Below are positions 27,489 through 36,573 of a stretch of DNA of 47,834 nucleotides, piece by piece. A model generated the notes under the pieces. That model made no database searches, was not told where the DNA came from, and saw nothing but the letters and a program-made list of their open reading frames with translations. The number at the start of each line of letters is the position of its first letter. The first letter of the stretch is position 1. A program made the position numbers and the translations under genes. Source of the stretch: Candidatus Vogelbacteria bacterium (GTDB lineage Bacteria; Patescibacteriota; Minisyncoccia; Phycocordibacterales; XYD1-FULL-46-19); NCBI GenBank assembly GCA_016188295.1, contig JACPIA010000001.1, forward strand, positions 1-47,834, written 5' to 3'.

Positions 27489-28691
27489 ATGGCTGAAGCA
27501 TTTGATCGTTCCAAGCCGCACGTCAACATCGGGACCATTGGTCACGTGGACCACGGCAAAACAACTTTGACGGCATCGATTTTGCACGTTTTGGATCTTA
27601 ATAAAGACAAGGGTTATGGGGCCCGGGTTGAGGCTGTTGATGGTATCGACAATGCCCCAGAGGAGAAAGCACGCGGTATTACTATCGCTCTCCACCACTC
27701 CGAGTATTGGACACCTAAGCGTCACTACGCCCACATTGATGCTCCAGGTCACGCCGACTATATTAAAAACATGATCACCGGTGCCGCTCAAATGGACGGT
27801 GCGATCTTGGTGGTCGCCGCCACGGACGGCTTGATGCCTCAAACTAGAGAACACGTTTTACTCGCTCGCCAAGTGGGTGTGCCAAAGCTTATTGTCTTCC
27901 TCAATAAAGTGGACATGGTGGATGATGCCGAATTGATTGACTTGGTGGAGGAGGAAGTGCGTGAGTTGTTAGAGAAAAATGGTTTTGATGGTAAAAACAC
28001 ACCAATTATTCGCGGTTCTGGCCTTAAGGCTTTAAGTGCCACCAGTGCCGACGATGAGTGGGCCCAAAAAGTATTTCAATTAATTAACACGGTGGATGAG
28101 TTTTTACCGGACCCGGTGCGTGAGGTAGACAAGCCATTCCTAATGCCTGTTGAGGATATTTTTACCATTGAAGGCCGTGGCACGGTGGTGACTGGTCGGA
28201 TTGAGCGCGGCAAAGTAAAAGTGGGTGAGGAAATTGAAATCATTGGTCTCAAGGCTGCCGCTAAAACCACGGTCACCGGTATTGAGATGTTTAATAAGCA
28301 ACTCGAGGAGGGTATTGCGGGCGACAATGCCGGTATCTTACTCCGGGGTCTTAAAAAAGAGGATGTTACTCGCGGTCAAGTGTTAGCTAAGACGAGTTCT
28401 GTAACTCCCCACGCTGATTTTGAGGCTGAGGTTTATATTCTCTCTAAAGAGGAGGGTGGTCGTCATACTCCCTTCTTTACTGGTTACAAACCTCAATTTT
28501 ACGTCCGGACTACTGACGTCACTGGTGAAGTTACCTTGGATGAAAATGTCAAAATGGTAATGCCGGGCGATACGGTTACCTTTAAGGTTAAATTGGTTGC
28601 CCCGGTAGCTTTGGAGGAGAAGCAACGCTTTGCCATCCGTGAGGGTGGTAAGACAGTAGGCGCCGGTGTGGTTACTAAAATTATTGCTTAA
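27489..28691 (+). CDS. tuf: Elongation factor Tu
   Basis: [51 protein letters not shown]. Confidence 0.97.
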   Translation: MAEAFDRSKPHVNIGTIGHVDHGKTTLTASILHVLDLNKDKGYGARVEAVDGIDNAPEEKARGITIALHHSEYWTPKRHYAHIDAPGHADYIKNMITGAAQMDGAILVVAATDGLMPQTREHVLLARQVGVPKLIVFLNKVDMVDDAELIDLVEEEVRELLEKNGFDGKNTPIIRGSGLKALSATSADDEWAQKVFQLINTVDEFLPDPVREVDKPFLMPVEDIFTIEGRGTVVTGRIERGKVKVGEEIEIIGLKAAAKTTVTGIEMFNKQLEEGIAGDNAGILLRGLKKEDVTRGQVLAKTSSVTPHADFEAEVYILSKEEGGRHTPFFTGYKPQFYVRTTDVTGEVTLDENVKMVMPGDTVTFKVKLVAPVALEEKQRFAIREGGKTVGAGVVTKIIA

Positions 28692-28716
28692 CTAAATTAT
28701 CGCCATCTTAATCTCT

Positions 28717-29085
28717 ATGGCCACTGCTACTGCCAAAACTAAAAAGGCCAAAGTGCTGGCTCCGAGTAAAGACAAGGAGGTGGCTAAGTTACGTATTCGG
28801 GTCTCGGCTTATGAGAATAAGATTTTAGATGCCAGTGTTAAACAAATTGTGGACACGGCTAATCGTTATGATGCTGTTATTGAAGGCCCAATTCCATTAC
28901 CAACCGAAATCAAAAAGTACACGGTTAATCGGGGGGCGTTTATCGATAAAAACTCGCGCGAGCAATTTGAGATGCGAGTGCATAAGCGCTTGATTGATAT
29001 CTTAAATCCATCGTCAAAAATTATTGAGAGTTTAACCAACTTAAGTCTGCCATCTGGCGTTAATATTGATGTGAAGATGCTCTAA
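28717..29085 (+). CDS. rpsJ: Ribosomal protein uS10
   Basis: GPIPLPTEIKKYTVNRGAFIDKNSREQFEMRVHKRLIDI, with N-terminal extension. Confidence 0.95.
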   Translation: MATATAKTKKAKVLAPSKDKEVAKLRIRVSAYENKILDASVKQIVDTANRYDAVIEGPIPLPTEIKKYTVNRGAFIDKNSREQFEMRVHKRLIDILNPSSKIIESLTNLSLPSGVNIDVKML

Positions 29086-29108
29086 TTGGGTCAATTTACT
29101 GCACGTTT

Positions 29109-29663
29109 ATGAAAATCCTGCTTGGTACTAAAAAATATATGACTCAAGTGTTTGATGAGTCCGGTAAGGTCAAACCCGTAACTATTGTGTCGGTGGCTCC
29201 TTTAATCGTGACCGCTAAACAAAGTTACAAACGCCAATCTAAAGCTGAAATGGTTCAAATCGGAACCGATAAAACTAGGCGCGAATTCCCGGCTATTGGT
29301 AATTTGGCGGAGCTCGCAGTGGGCACCACCTTAGCGGTGGACTTATTTGCTGATGGTGACGAGGTGGCAGTTAGCGGTATTACTAAAGGTAAGGGTTTTC
29401 AAGGAGTGGTTAAGCGTCACCGTTTTAGCGGTGGACCACGCTCTCATGGTCAAAAGCACTCTGAACGCGAAGCCGGCTCGATCGGGGCCACGGGTCCACA
29501 GCGTGTTTTTAAAGGAGTGCGGATGCCCGGCCGGATGGGTGGCGATCGAATAACCATCAAAAGACTCAAGATCATCAAAGTTGATAAAGATAATAATTTA
29601 CTATACATTGGCGGAGCAATTCCTGGTCGCCAAGGTACTCTTCTTGAGATCAAAGGAATCTAA
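29109..29663 (+). CDS. rplC: Ribosomal protein uL3
   Basis: GITKGKGFQGVVKRHRFSGGPRSHGQKHSEREAGSIG. Confidence 0.96.
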   Translation: MKILLGTKKYMTQVFDESGKVKPVTIVSVAPLIVTAKQSYKRQSKAEMVQIGTDKTRREFPAIGNLAELAVGTTLAVDLFADGDEVAVSGITKGKGFQGVVKRHRFSGGPRSHGQKHSEREAGSIGATGPQRVFKGVRMPGRMGGDRITIKRLKIIKVDKDNNLLYIGGAIPGRQGTLLEIKGI

Positions 29664-29668
29664 AAATT

Positions 29669-30340
29669 ATGGAAGCACCAATTTACAATCAAAATGGTCA
29701 ATCCGCTGGCACCATGGAGTTGCCTAAGGGCGTCTTTGGGATGAAGTGGAATGGTGATTTAGTCCATCAAGTGATTACTGGCTTGGCCGCTAATGCTCGC
29801 CAAACTTTAGCCGATACTAAAGGTCGAGGAGCAGTGAGGGGTGGTGGTAAAAAGCCTTGGCAACAAAAAGGGACTGGTCGAGCGCGTCATGGTTCGATTC
29901 GCTCGCCGATCTGGGTGGGTGGTGGTGTGACTCATGGCCCGGTTAAAGAAAAGAATTACACTCAAAAAATCAATAAAAAGATGAAGGCTAAGGCTTTGGC
30001 TGTTCTACTCTCGGCCAAGTTGGCTGACCGAGAGGTGTTGTTGTTAGATACGACTCCAGTTACTCCTAAGACTAAAGAGGCGATCACTTTTCTTAAGCAA
30101 CTGTCTGGTGGAGCTAAATTACCACATTTACTTTATCTTAAGGGTCATCGGGCATTAATTGTGGTACCAAACGAAGCTAAAACCTTACGTCAGGGCTTCC
30201 GTAATATTTCTACAGTCCGCGTTGAGGCGGCCGATACTATCAGTCCGACTGATGTCGCTAAGTATCAATACGTGGTGATCACTGATCCTAAATTATCTGT
30301 GCCAGTACTGGAACGCCGGACTAAAGTCAGTAATAAATAA
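29669..30340 (+). CDS. rplD: Ribosomal protein uL4
   Basis: RGGGKKPWQQKGTGRARHGSIRSPIWVGGGVTHGP. Confidence 0.96.
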   Translation: MEAPIYNQNGQSAGTMELPKGVFGMKWNGDLVHQVITGLAANARQTLADTKGRGAVRGGGKKPWQQKGTGRARHGSIRSPIWVGGGVTHGPVKEKNYTQKINKKMKAKALAVLLSAKLADREVLLLDTTPVTPKTKEAITFLKQLSGGAKLPHLLYLKGHRALIVVPNEAKTLRQGFRNISTVRVEAADTISPTDVAKYQYVVITDPKLSVPVLERRTKVSNK

Positions 30341-30346
30341 TTTTTT

Positions 30347-30652
30347 ATGTCACGCATTTCTAAGATCAATACTACTAATCGTGAGGTGATTATCCGTCCC
30401 CATGTGACGGAGAAGGCCAATCTGTTTGCTACCGCTAAGGCGCCGGCTTACATTTTTAATGTGAGTATCGTAGCTACTAAGACGGAGGTCGCGGCAGCGA
30501 TTAAGCGTCAATACAAAGTGACGCCGGTTAAAATCGCGATGATTACCAAGCCGCGTAAAAAAATGCAGGCCCGGGGGCGCAAAGGTTTTACGCCGATTGG
30601 TAAAAAGGCGGTTGTTTATTTAAAAGTGGGAGATAGTATTACCATTGCTTAA
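30347..30652 (+). CDS. rplW: Ribosomal protein uL23
   Basis: IIRPHVTEKANLFA..., operon position. Confidence 0.95.
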   Translation: MSRISKINTTNREVIIRPHVTEKANLFATAKAPAYIFNVSIVATKTEVAAAIKRQYKVTPVKIAMITKPRKKMQARGRKGFTPIGKKAVVYLKVGDSITIA

Positions 30653-30660
30653 ATATTTTT

Positions 30661-31500
30661 ATGAAAAAGTATCGCCCAGTCACCCCTAGTCGTCGTGGTA
30701 TGTCCACGATCAATTACCGTGATCTTTTAACTAATGTTAAACCGGCTAAAAATTTAACCTCTGGTTTCAAGCGTAGTGTCGGTCGCAATAATGCTGGTCG
30801 TATTACCGTGCGTCATCAGGGTGGTGGACATAAGCGTTTGTATCGCGAAATTGATTTTGATCTTAATAAATACAATATCCCAGCCACAATCGAAACATTA
30901 GAGTATGATCCGAATCGCTCGGCTTTTATTGCGTTAGTTAGTTACGCCGATGGTGAAAAGCGCTACATCTTAATGCCCGACAGTCTAAAAATCGGAGACA
31001 CTTTCCTCATCTCCGAGCAAGCGCCGATTGCGCCGGGTAATCGTTTACCACTCTCTAAAATCCCGATTGGTACTTTTATTTATAACTTGGAGATTAAACC
31101 CAAAGGTGGGGCCAAGTTGGTACGTTCGGCTGGTGTTTTTGCCGAAGTGTTGGCTAATGATGCTGGTTACACGGCGGTAAAGTTACCATCTACTGAAATT
31201 CGCCGAGTCAATCAAACCGCTTGGGCTTCGATTGGTGTAGTCGCTAATAGCGAGCATAAATTAGAGAACTCAGGTAAAGCTGGCCGTTCGCGCTGGCTCG
31301 GTATCCGGCCAACCGTACGCGGTAGCGCCATGAATCCAGTTGATCACCCTTATGGTGGTGGTGAAGGTCGCCAACCGCGTGGTACTCGTCGACCCAAGAC
31401 GGCTTGGGGTAAAGTGACTGGTGGTCGCAAAACGCGCCGAACTAAAAAATACTCCAACAAGTTTATCGTCTCCCGTCGCAAAAAAGCCAAACGCAGCTAA
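30661..31500 (+). CDS. rplB: Ribosomal protein uL2
   Basis: GRITVRHQGGGHKRLYREIDF, RGSAMNPVDHPYGGGEGRQPRGTRRPKTAWGK. Confidence 0.97.
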   Translation: MKKYRPVTPSRRGMSTINYRDLLTNVKPAKNLTSGFKRSVGRNNAGRITVRHQGGGHKRLYREIDFDLNKYNIPATIETLEYDPNRSAFIALVSYADGEKRYILMPDSLKIGDTFLISEQAPIAPGNRLPLSKIPIGTFIYNLEIKPKGGAKLVRSAGVFAEVLANDAGYTAVKLPSTEIRRVNQTAWASIGVVANSEHKLENSGKAGRSRWLGIRPTVRGSAMNPVDHPYGGGEGRQPRGTRRPKTAWGKVTGGRKTRRTKKYSNKFIVSRRKKAKRS

Positions 31501-31516
31501 TCCGAGGCAATTTGCC

Positions 31517-31548
31517 GCGCGGGAGAGTACTCCCGCGCTTCTGTTTCT
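31517..31548 (+). terminator. Terminator-like hairpin after rplB
   Basis: GCGCGGGAG-AGTA-CTCCCGCGC 9-bp stem followed by TTCTGTTTCT. Confidence 0.75.
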
Positions 31549-31633
31549 ATAATTAAATAATCGGGCAAGTATACCAAAACTACGCATATGAGGAAAAGTG
31601 GTACACTTGTTGTAATGGGTAAAAATTATTCCC

Positions 31634-31652
31634 CCGAGGCCTCACCTCGGAA
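31634..31652. repeat. Palindromic repeat family B-like
   Basis: CCGAGG-CCTCA-CCTCGG. Confidence 0.6.
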
Positions 31653-31721
31653 AGCTTAATGACAACAAAACCACGATCGTAATAATGTGGTATAGGAAGG
31701 TAAATTTAGACCAAAAAATTA

Positions 31722-31748
31722 CTCCCCCGAGGCTAAGCCTCGGGGGAG
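31722..31748. repeat. Palindromic repeat family B
   Basis: CTCCCCCGAGGC-TAA-GCCTCGGGGGAG, 12-bp perfect stem. Confidence 0.9.
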
Positions 31749-31832
31749 TTGCGTTAACTAGGATTAGGATTTTCCATCTGCATCCCAACCTTCTTTTGTC
31801 GCTAAATATTGGAGTTCTTCATAAGTGTTAAT

Positions 31833-31891
31833 TTGACATCCCGGCTTTATTTGTATAGGATAAAGCACACGAGTCGAACGATTCGTTTTTT
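31833..31891 (+). promoter_or_regulatory. rpsS promoter with promoter-proximal hairpin/U-tract leader
   Basis: TTGACA (31833), 17-nt spacer, TAGGAT (31856), ACGAGTC-GAAC-GATTCGT (31869-31886), TTTTTT, ATG 31898. Confidence 0.75.
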
Positions 31892-31897
31892 ATTTGT

Positions 31898-32254
31898 ATG
31901 GCCCGATCTCTAGCTAAAGGTCCCTATGTGGATGCCAAGTTGATCAAAAAGATCACCGGAAAAAAGCCCCAAGATATGGGGATTGTTAAAACGTGGGCTC
32001 GTCGCAGTCAAATCGCTCCCGAAATGGTCGGTTTTACTTTTGGTGTTCATAACGGCAAAAATCATATTGAGGTGTTTGTCACCGAGGACATGGTCGGCCA
32101 CCGTTTGGGTGAGTTTTCACCGACTCGCAAGTTCACTAAGCACGGCGGTAAAATGCAAAAGGAGATGGAGCAAAAGAAAAAGGAGGCTGAAATTGCCGCC
32201 GCTAAAGCCGCTTCAGCCCCAGCTGTTGGTGCTCCCGTTACGCCTAAAAAATAA
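31898..32254 (+). CDS. rpsS: Ribosomal protein uS19
   Basis: [52 protein letters not shown]. Confidence 0.96.
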   Translation: MARSLAKGPYVDAKLIKKITGKKPQDMGIVKTWARRSQIAPEMVGFTFGVHNGKNHIEVFVTEDMVGHRLGEFSPTRKFTKHGGKMQKEMEQKKKEAEIAAAKAASAPAVGAPVTPKK

Positions 32255-32257
32255 GTT

Positions 32258-32596
32258 ATGAAGGCGCGCTTATCTAATTATCGTCAAGCTCCCCGCAAAG
32301 TCCGGTTACTGGCCGACTTAGTGCGTGGTAAAACGGTACCCGAGGCTTTAACCACTTTAGCTTTTGCCGCTAAGCGAGCCTCTCGTCCAATGGCTAAGCT
32401 TATTGCTTCGGCGGCGGCTAATGCCAATATCAAAAGCTCATTAGCGCCCGAGCAATTACAGGTTAAGACCATCACTGTTAATAAGGGCCAAGTGCTTAAG
32501 CGTTCGATGCCACGGGCCCGAGGTTCTGCTTTTCCGATCCACAAACACTCGAGTCATATTGAGGTCGAGTTAACTCCTAAAGTAAATAAAGTCTAA
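32258..32596 (+). CDS. rplV: Ribosomal protein uL22
   Basis: YRQAPRKVRLLADLVRGKTVPEAL. Confidence 0.95.
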   Translation: MKARLSNYRQAPRKVRLLADLVRGKTVPEALTTLAFAAKRASRPMAKLIASAAANANIKSSLAPEQLQVKTITVNKGQVLKRSMPRARGSAFPIHKHSSHIEVELTPKVNKV

Positions 32597-32600
32597 TTTT

Positions 32601-33260
32601 ATGACCCACAGCGTCCATCCATACTCCCACCGACTTGGTATTATCCGCGACTGGCGCTCGCGCTGGTTTGGCAAGCGTGGTCAATACCAACAATTTTTAA
32701 AAATGGACATTTTGCTCCGGGAGTTTTTAACTAAGCGTTTGCGGGGAATGTATGTCGACTCGGTAGATATGGAGCGCAGTGTTAATACTTACCGCATTAT
32801 TATCCGGACCTCGCGCCCGGGTATGATTATTGGTCGCAATGGTGAGGGTGCCGCTAAACTCAAAAACGATATTATTAAAATCGTTAAGCGGATTGGTTCG
32901 GAGTTACCTAAAGAACTTAAAGTAGATATTGAGGAGGTTAAAAATCCCGACGCGCGCGCCGCGATTGTGGCGGCGATGGTCGCCGAGGGCTTGGAGAAGC
33001 GCTTACCCTTCCGTCGCGTACTCAAACAAACAGTAGAGAAGGTGATGGGTCAACGCGAGGTTAAGGGTGTTAAAATCGCCTTGTCGGGTCGTTTAGGTGG
33101 GGCCGATATGAGTCGGGCTGAGAGTTTAAAACAAGGTCAAATTCCACTCCAAACTTTACGCGCCGATATCGATTTTGCTCGTGAGCAAGCCTATCTCTCT
33201 TATGGCGTCATCGGGATTAAAGTCTGGATCTACCGGGGCGAGATCTTTGCTGACAAATAA
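32601..33260 (+). CDS. rpsC: Ribosomal protein uS3
   Basis: RIIIRTSRPGMIIGRNGEGAAKLKNDI (KH), GVKIALSGRLGGADMSRAE. Confidence 0.96.
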   Translation: MTHSVHPYSHRLGIIRDWRSRWFGKRGQYQQFLKMDILLREFLTKRLRGMYVDSVDMERSVNTYRIIIRTSRPGMIIGRNGEGAAKLKNDIIKIVKRIGSELPKELKVDIEEVKNPDARAAIVAAMVAEGLEKRLPFRRVLKQTVEKVMGQREVKGVKIALSGRLGGADMSRAESLKQGQIPLQTLRADIDFAREQAYLSYGVIGIKVWIYRGEIFADK

Positions 33261-33264
33261 TAAT

Positions 33265-33690
33265 ATGGCGCTCATTCCTAAAAAAGTTAAACATCGCAAA
33301 TGGCAAACTGATCGGACTAATCCTAAGAAAGTCCGCTTAGAGACGCGTGGCACTATTATTGCTTTTGGTTCTCATGGTCTTAAAGCCGAAACAGTGGGTC
33401 GGATCAACAGTAATCAAATTGAAGCGGCGCGTAAAACGATTGCTCGCCAAATGCATAAGACTGGTAAATTGTGGATCCGAGTTTTTCCTGACCGTCCTTA
33501 CACCGCTAAAGGATCCGAAACTCCGATGGGTAAGGGTAAGGGCGATCCGCAAGGTTATGAAGTGGAGATTAAGCCGGGACGCCTTATTTTTGAAGTGGAC
33601 GGTCTGACGCCGGCCGTTGCTCGCGAGGCTTTGCGCAAAGCAGGTGCTAAATTACCAATCAAAAGTCGAGTAGTCAGTCGAATTATTTAA
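33265..33690 (+). CDS. rplP: Ribosomal protein uL16 (ORF open from 33175)
   Basis: MALIPKKVKHRKWQTDR, WIRVFPDRPYTAKGSETPMGKGKGDPQGYEVEIKPG. Confidence 0.95.
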   Translation: MALIPKKVKHRKWQTDRTNPKKVRLETRGTIIAFGSHGLKAETVGRINSNQIEAARKTIARQMHKTGKLWIRVFPDRPYTAKGSETPMGKGKGDPQGYEVEIKPGRLIFEVDGLTPAVAREALRKAGAKLPIKSRVVSRII

Positions 33691-33694
33691 TAAT

Positions 33695-33853
33695 ATGTCT
33701 GATTTATTGAAGCAATTAGCGGAGAAGCGAGAAGCCTTAAAGGTGTTCCGTTTTGGCAGTACTGGTGCTAAGATCACTAATGTTAAAACTGGTCGAGGTT
33801 TACGCCGCGATATTGCTCGAATTTTAACTAACCTTAGACAGGGTAAAAAATAA
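33695..33853 (+). CDS. rpmC: Ribosomal protein uL29 (52 aa; below ORF-track cutoff)
   Basis: Read directly: [52 protein letters not shown] between rplP and rpsQ. Confidence 0.88.
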   Translation: MSDLLKQLAEKREALKVFRFGSTGAKITNVKTGRGLRRDIARILTNLRQGKK

Positions 33854-33855
33854 TT

Positions 33856-34113
33856 ATGTCTATTACTCCTACAACTAAGACTGGCAAAGAACTACAAGGT
33901 ATCGTGGTGTCCGACAAAATGGACAAAACGGTGGTTGTTCGAGTGGACCGTTTTTTTAAGGCGCCTAAGTATGGCAAGTATATTACCCGTAGTAAGCGAC
34001 TTAAGGCTCATGATCCGGAAAATCGTTGTCAGGAGGGTGATAAAGTGACTATCCGTGAGACTAAACCTTGGTCCAAAGATAAGACTTTTGCTGTGGTTTA
34101 CGACGCTAAATAA
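33856..34113 (+). CDS. rpsQ: Ribosomal protein uS17
   Basis: [62 protein letters not shown]. Confidence 0.96.
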   Translation: MSITPTTKTGKELQGIVVSDKMDKTVVVRVDRFFKAPKYGKYITRSKRLKAHDPENRCQEGDKVTIRETKPWSKDKTFAVVYDAK

Positions 34114-34116
34114 TTT

Positions 34117-34488
34117 ATGATTCAACCTCGCTCAATTGTAAAGATTGCCGATAACACTGGCGCCAAAATCGGCCGGATCTTTAAGATCCCGGGTGGTTCT
34201 AAAAAGCGCTATGCTCAAATTGGCGAAGTGGTTATTTTATCAGTCCAAGTGGCGGAGCCTCGCAAAGCGGTTAAAAAGAAGGAAGTACTCCAAGCAGTAG
34301 TGGTCCGTCAACGCAATCCCTTTCGGCGGACTGACGGCTCTTATCTCCGCTTTGATGAAAATGCAGTGGTGATTTTGGAGAAAGATAAGTTAGAACCAAA
34401 AGGTGGTCGTATTTTTGGGCCAATCCCTCGCGAGTTGGCTGAGCGCGGTTATCAAAAAATTGTTTCTTTAGCTCCCGAAGTGGTCTAA
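34117..34488 (+). CDS. rplN: Ribosomal protein uL14
   Basis: IQPRSIVKIADNTGAKIGRIFKI, GPIPRELAERGYQKIVSLAPEVV. Confidence 0.96.
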   Translation: MIQPRSIVKIADNTGAKIGRIFKIPGGSKKRYAQIGEVVILSVQVAEPRKAVKKKEVLQAVVVRQRNPFRRTDGSYLRFDENAVVILEKDKLEPKGGRIFGPIPRELAERGYQKIVSLAPEVV

Positions 34489-34516
34489 TTTATAACTTCC
34501 AATTTCCAAAATCTAT

Positions 34517-34828
34517 ATGTCTTTAAATATTAAACAAGGTGATACGGTGGTAGTCCGCACTGGCTCAAGTAAAAGTAAACAGGGTAAAGTTTTACGTGTC
34601 GAGATAGCTAATGGGAGTATTTTGATTGAGGGGGTTAATTTGAAAAAACGCCGCCAGTGTCCGCGTAAAGCCGGTAGTAAAGGTCAAATAATTGAGAAGC
34701 CGGCGCCGCTTAATTACTCTAATGTACTTATTTGGTGTGCTAGTTGTAAACAGGGTGTGAGAATTAAGGCTAAAATGAGTGGTACGACTAAAACTCGTAT
34801 TTGCGCTAAATGCGGTAAAACAATTTAA
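34517..34828 (+). CDS. rplX: Ribosomal protein uL24
   Basis: KOW motif KQGDTVVVRTGSSKSKQGKVLRV; C-terminal CASC/CAKC. Confidence 0.93.
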   Translation: MSLNIKQGDTVVVRTGSSKSKQGKVLRVEIANGSILIEGVNLKKRRQCPRKAGSKGQIIEKPAPLNYSNVLIWCASCKQGVRIKAKMSGTTKTRICAKCGKTI

Positions 34829-34830
34829 TT

Positions 34831-35364
34831 ATGGATACTATTCAACAAAAAATTAAAAAGGCGATCCCAGCGCTTAAAAAAGAGCTTAAGACCGACAATA
34901 CTTTAGCGATTCCTCGTTTAGTTAAGGTAGTGATTAATGTTGGTACTGGTCGTATTCGCGATAAAAAGCGCAATGAGTTAATTATCGATCGCTTGGCTCG
35001 ATTGAGTGGTCAACGGCCATCACTCCGTCAGGCTAAAAAATCAATCGCGACTTTTAAACTCCGTCAAGGCGAGGTGGTTGGAGTGGCCGTCACTTTGCGT
35101 GGTGCTCGTCGTGATGCCTTTTTAGATCGGTTTATCAATATTGCCATCCCGCGTATGCGTGATTTTAAAGGTTATGACGAAAAGAGCGTGGATGAAATGG
35201 GCAACTTAACGGTGGCCGTCAAAGAGCATAACGTCTTCCCCGAGACCAGTGAGGAGGATATCAAAGATATTTTTGGAATGTCAGTTACGATTGTCACTAC
35301 CGCTAAAGATCGCGAACAAGCACTAACCTTCTTCCGCGCCATCGGCTTCCCGTTTAAGAAGTAG
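34831..35364 (+). CDS. rplE: Ribosomal protein uL5
   Basis: IPRLVKVVINVGTG, LRQGEVVGVAVTLRG, IAIPRMRDFKG. Confidence 0.96.
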   Translation: MDTIQQKIKKAIPALKKELKTDNTLAIPRLVKVVINVGTGRIRDKKRNELIIDRLARLSGQRPSLRQAKKSIATFKLRQGEVVGVAVTLRGARRDAFLDRFINIAIPRMRDFKGYDEKSVDEMGNLTVAVKEHNVFPETSEEDIKDIFGMSVTIVTTAKDREQALTFFRAIGFPFKK

Positions 35365-35369
35365 ATAAA

Positions 35370-35425
35370 TTGACATCATAGCCTTTAGCCTGCTAGGATA
35401 GAGCGTGGCTCGTTGAGCCTTTTTT
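35370..35425 (+). promoter_or_regulatory. rpsZ (uS14) promoter with promoter-proximal hairpin/U-tract leader
   Basis: TTGACA (35370), 18-nt spacer, TAGGAT (35394), GGCTC-GTT-GAGCC (35407-35419), TTTTTT (35420-35425), ATG 35435. Confidence 0.75.
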
Positions 35426-35434
35426 GTATCAGCT

Positions 35435-35620
35435 ATGGCTAAAACTTCTACTAAAGCTCGGGCGCTTAAGACGCCTAAATTTAAGTCCCGCGTTGTTAGA
35501 CGCTGTTTTCGCTGTGGGCGCAAACGGGCTTTTATGCGCGATTTTAATTTATGCCGGATCTGCTTCCGTGAGTTTGCTAATGAGGGTAAAATTCCGGGTA
35601 TTAAAAAATCATCTTGGTAA
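35435..35620 (+). CDS. rpsZ: Ribosomal protein uS14, zinc-binding type
   Basis: CFRCGRKRAFMRDFNLCRICFREFANEGKIPGIKKSSW. Confidence 0.94.
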   Translation: MAKTSTKARALKTPKFKSRVVRRCFRCGRKRAFMRDFNLCRICFREFANEGKIPGIKKSSW

Positions 35621-35629
35621 TTTATATTT

Positions 35630-36016
35630 ATGGACCCTATTGCTCAAATGCTTACCAGTCTAAAAAATGCCGCCATGGCCCGTAAAACGGAGGTGGTTAT
35701 TCCCTTTTCTAAAGTTAAAATGGCGATGGCCGAGATCTTAGAGCGCGAGGGCTATTTAGTTTCCGCGGTTAAAAAAGGTAAAAAGATGCGTCATTTTATC
35801 TATTGTGAGTTGGCGTATCAAACCGATAATCCTAGACTCCAAGAGGTTAAACGTGTATCTAAATTATCTAAGCGGGTTTACGCCGGCTACCAGGAGTTGC
35901 ATCCAGTGCGTCAAGGTCGCGGATTGACTATTGTATCTACTCCCCACGGTCTATTAACTGACAAGCAAGCCCGTATCGCTAAAGTCGGCGGTGAGGTGCT
36001 CTGTCAAATTTGGTAA
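35630..36016 (+). CDS. rpsH: Ribosomal protein uS8
   Basis: DPIAQMLTSLKNA, VYAGYQELHPVRQGRGLTIVSTPHGLLT. Confidence 0.95.
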   Translation: MDPIAQMLTSLKNAAMARKTEVVIPFSKVKMAMAEILEREGYLVSAVKKGKKMRHFIYCELAYQTDNPRLQEVKRVSKLSKRVYAGYQELHPVRQGRGLTIVSTPHGLLTDKQARIAKVGGEVLCQIW

Positions 36017-36020
36017 TTTT

Positions 36021-36560
36021 ATGTCACGCCTAGGTAAACAACCAATTACAATTCCGGCTGGCGCTAAAGTCACTTACACTGATGGGGTTTTTAGTGCTAC
36101 TGGCCCTAAGGGGGCAGTGAGTATGATTTTAAATCATCCAGCAGTGGCGCTCAGTTTAAGTCCCGAGGCGGTGACAGTAACACCAACGAATGATAATGTC
36201 GAGGGTCGCACCTTGTGGGGGACTTATGCTTCACATATTAAAAATATTTTAGAGGGGGTAACCACCGGGTTTGAAAAAAAGATGATCATCGAGGGTGTCG
36301 GTTTTAAATTTAATGTCGTCGGTACCACCGTCGTACTCGATATTGGCTTTTCCCATCAAGTTAAAGTGGCGATTCCAGCTGAAGTTAAAGTGGTGGTCGA
36401 AAAAAATATAATGACGGTTTCTGGTGCCAGCAAAGAGGCGGTTGGCCAATTTGCCGCTCGTATTCGGGGTTATAAGCCGGTCGAGCCATATAAGGGTAAG
36501 GGTATTCGTTATGAAGGCGAGTATGTTCTCCGTAAACAAGGTAAAAAGTCTACTGCTTAG
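36021..36560 (+). CDS. rplF: Ribosomal protein uL6 (ORF open from 35991)
   Basis: MSRLGKQPITIPAGAKV, EPYKGKGIRYEGEYVLRKQGK. Confidence 0.95.
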   Translation: MSRLGKQPITIPAGAKVTYTDGVFSATGPKGAVSMILNHPAVALSLSPEAVTVTPTNDNVEGRTLWGTYASHIKNILEGVTTGFEKKMIIEGVGFKFNVVGTTVVLDIGFSHQVKVAIPAEVKVVVEKNIMTVSGASKEAVGQFAARIRGYKPVEPYKGKGIRYEGEYVLRKQGKKSTA

Positions 36561-36573
36561 ATAAAAAATTTAT

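Noticed and set aside
27465-28625. ORFs antisense to tuf
   Set aside because: Mirror translations of a highly conserved gene; no independent support.
31501-31897. tRNA or rRNA gene in the rplB-rpsS gap or elsewhere
   Set aside because: No cloverleaf with TTC/CCA-like features could be read in any intergenic gap; the gap consists of hairpins and a promoter.
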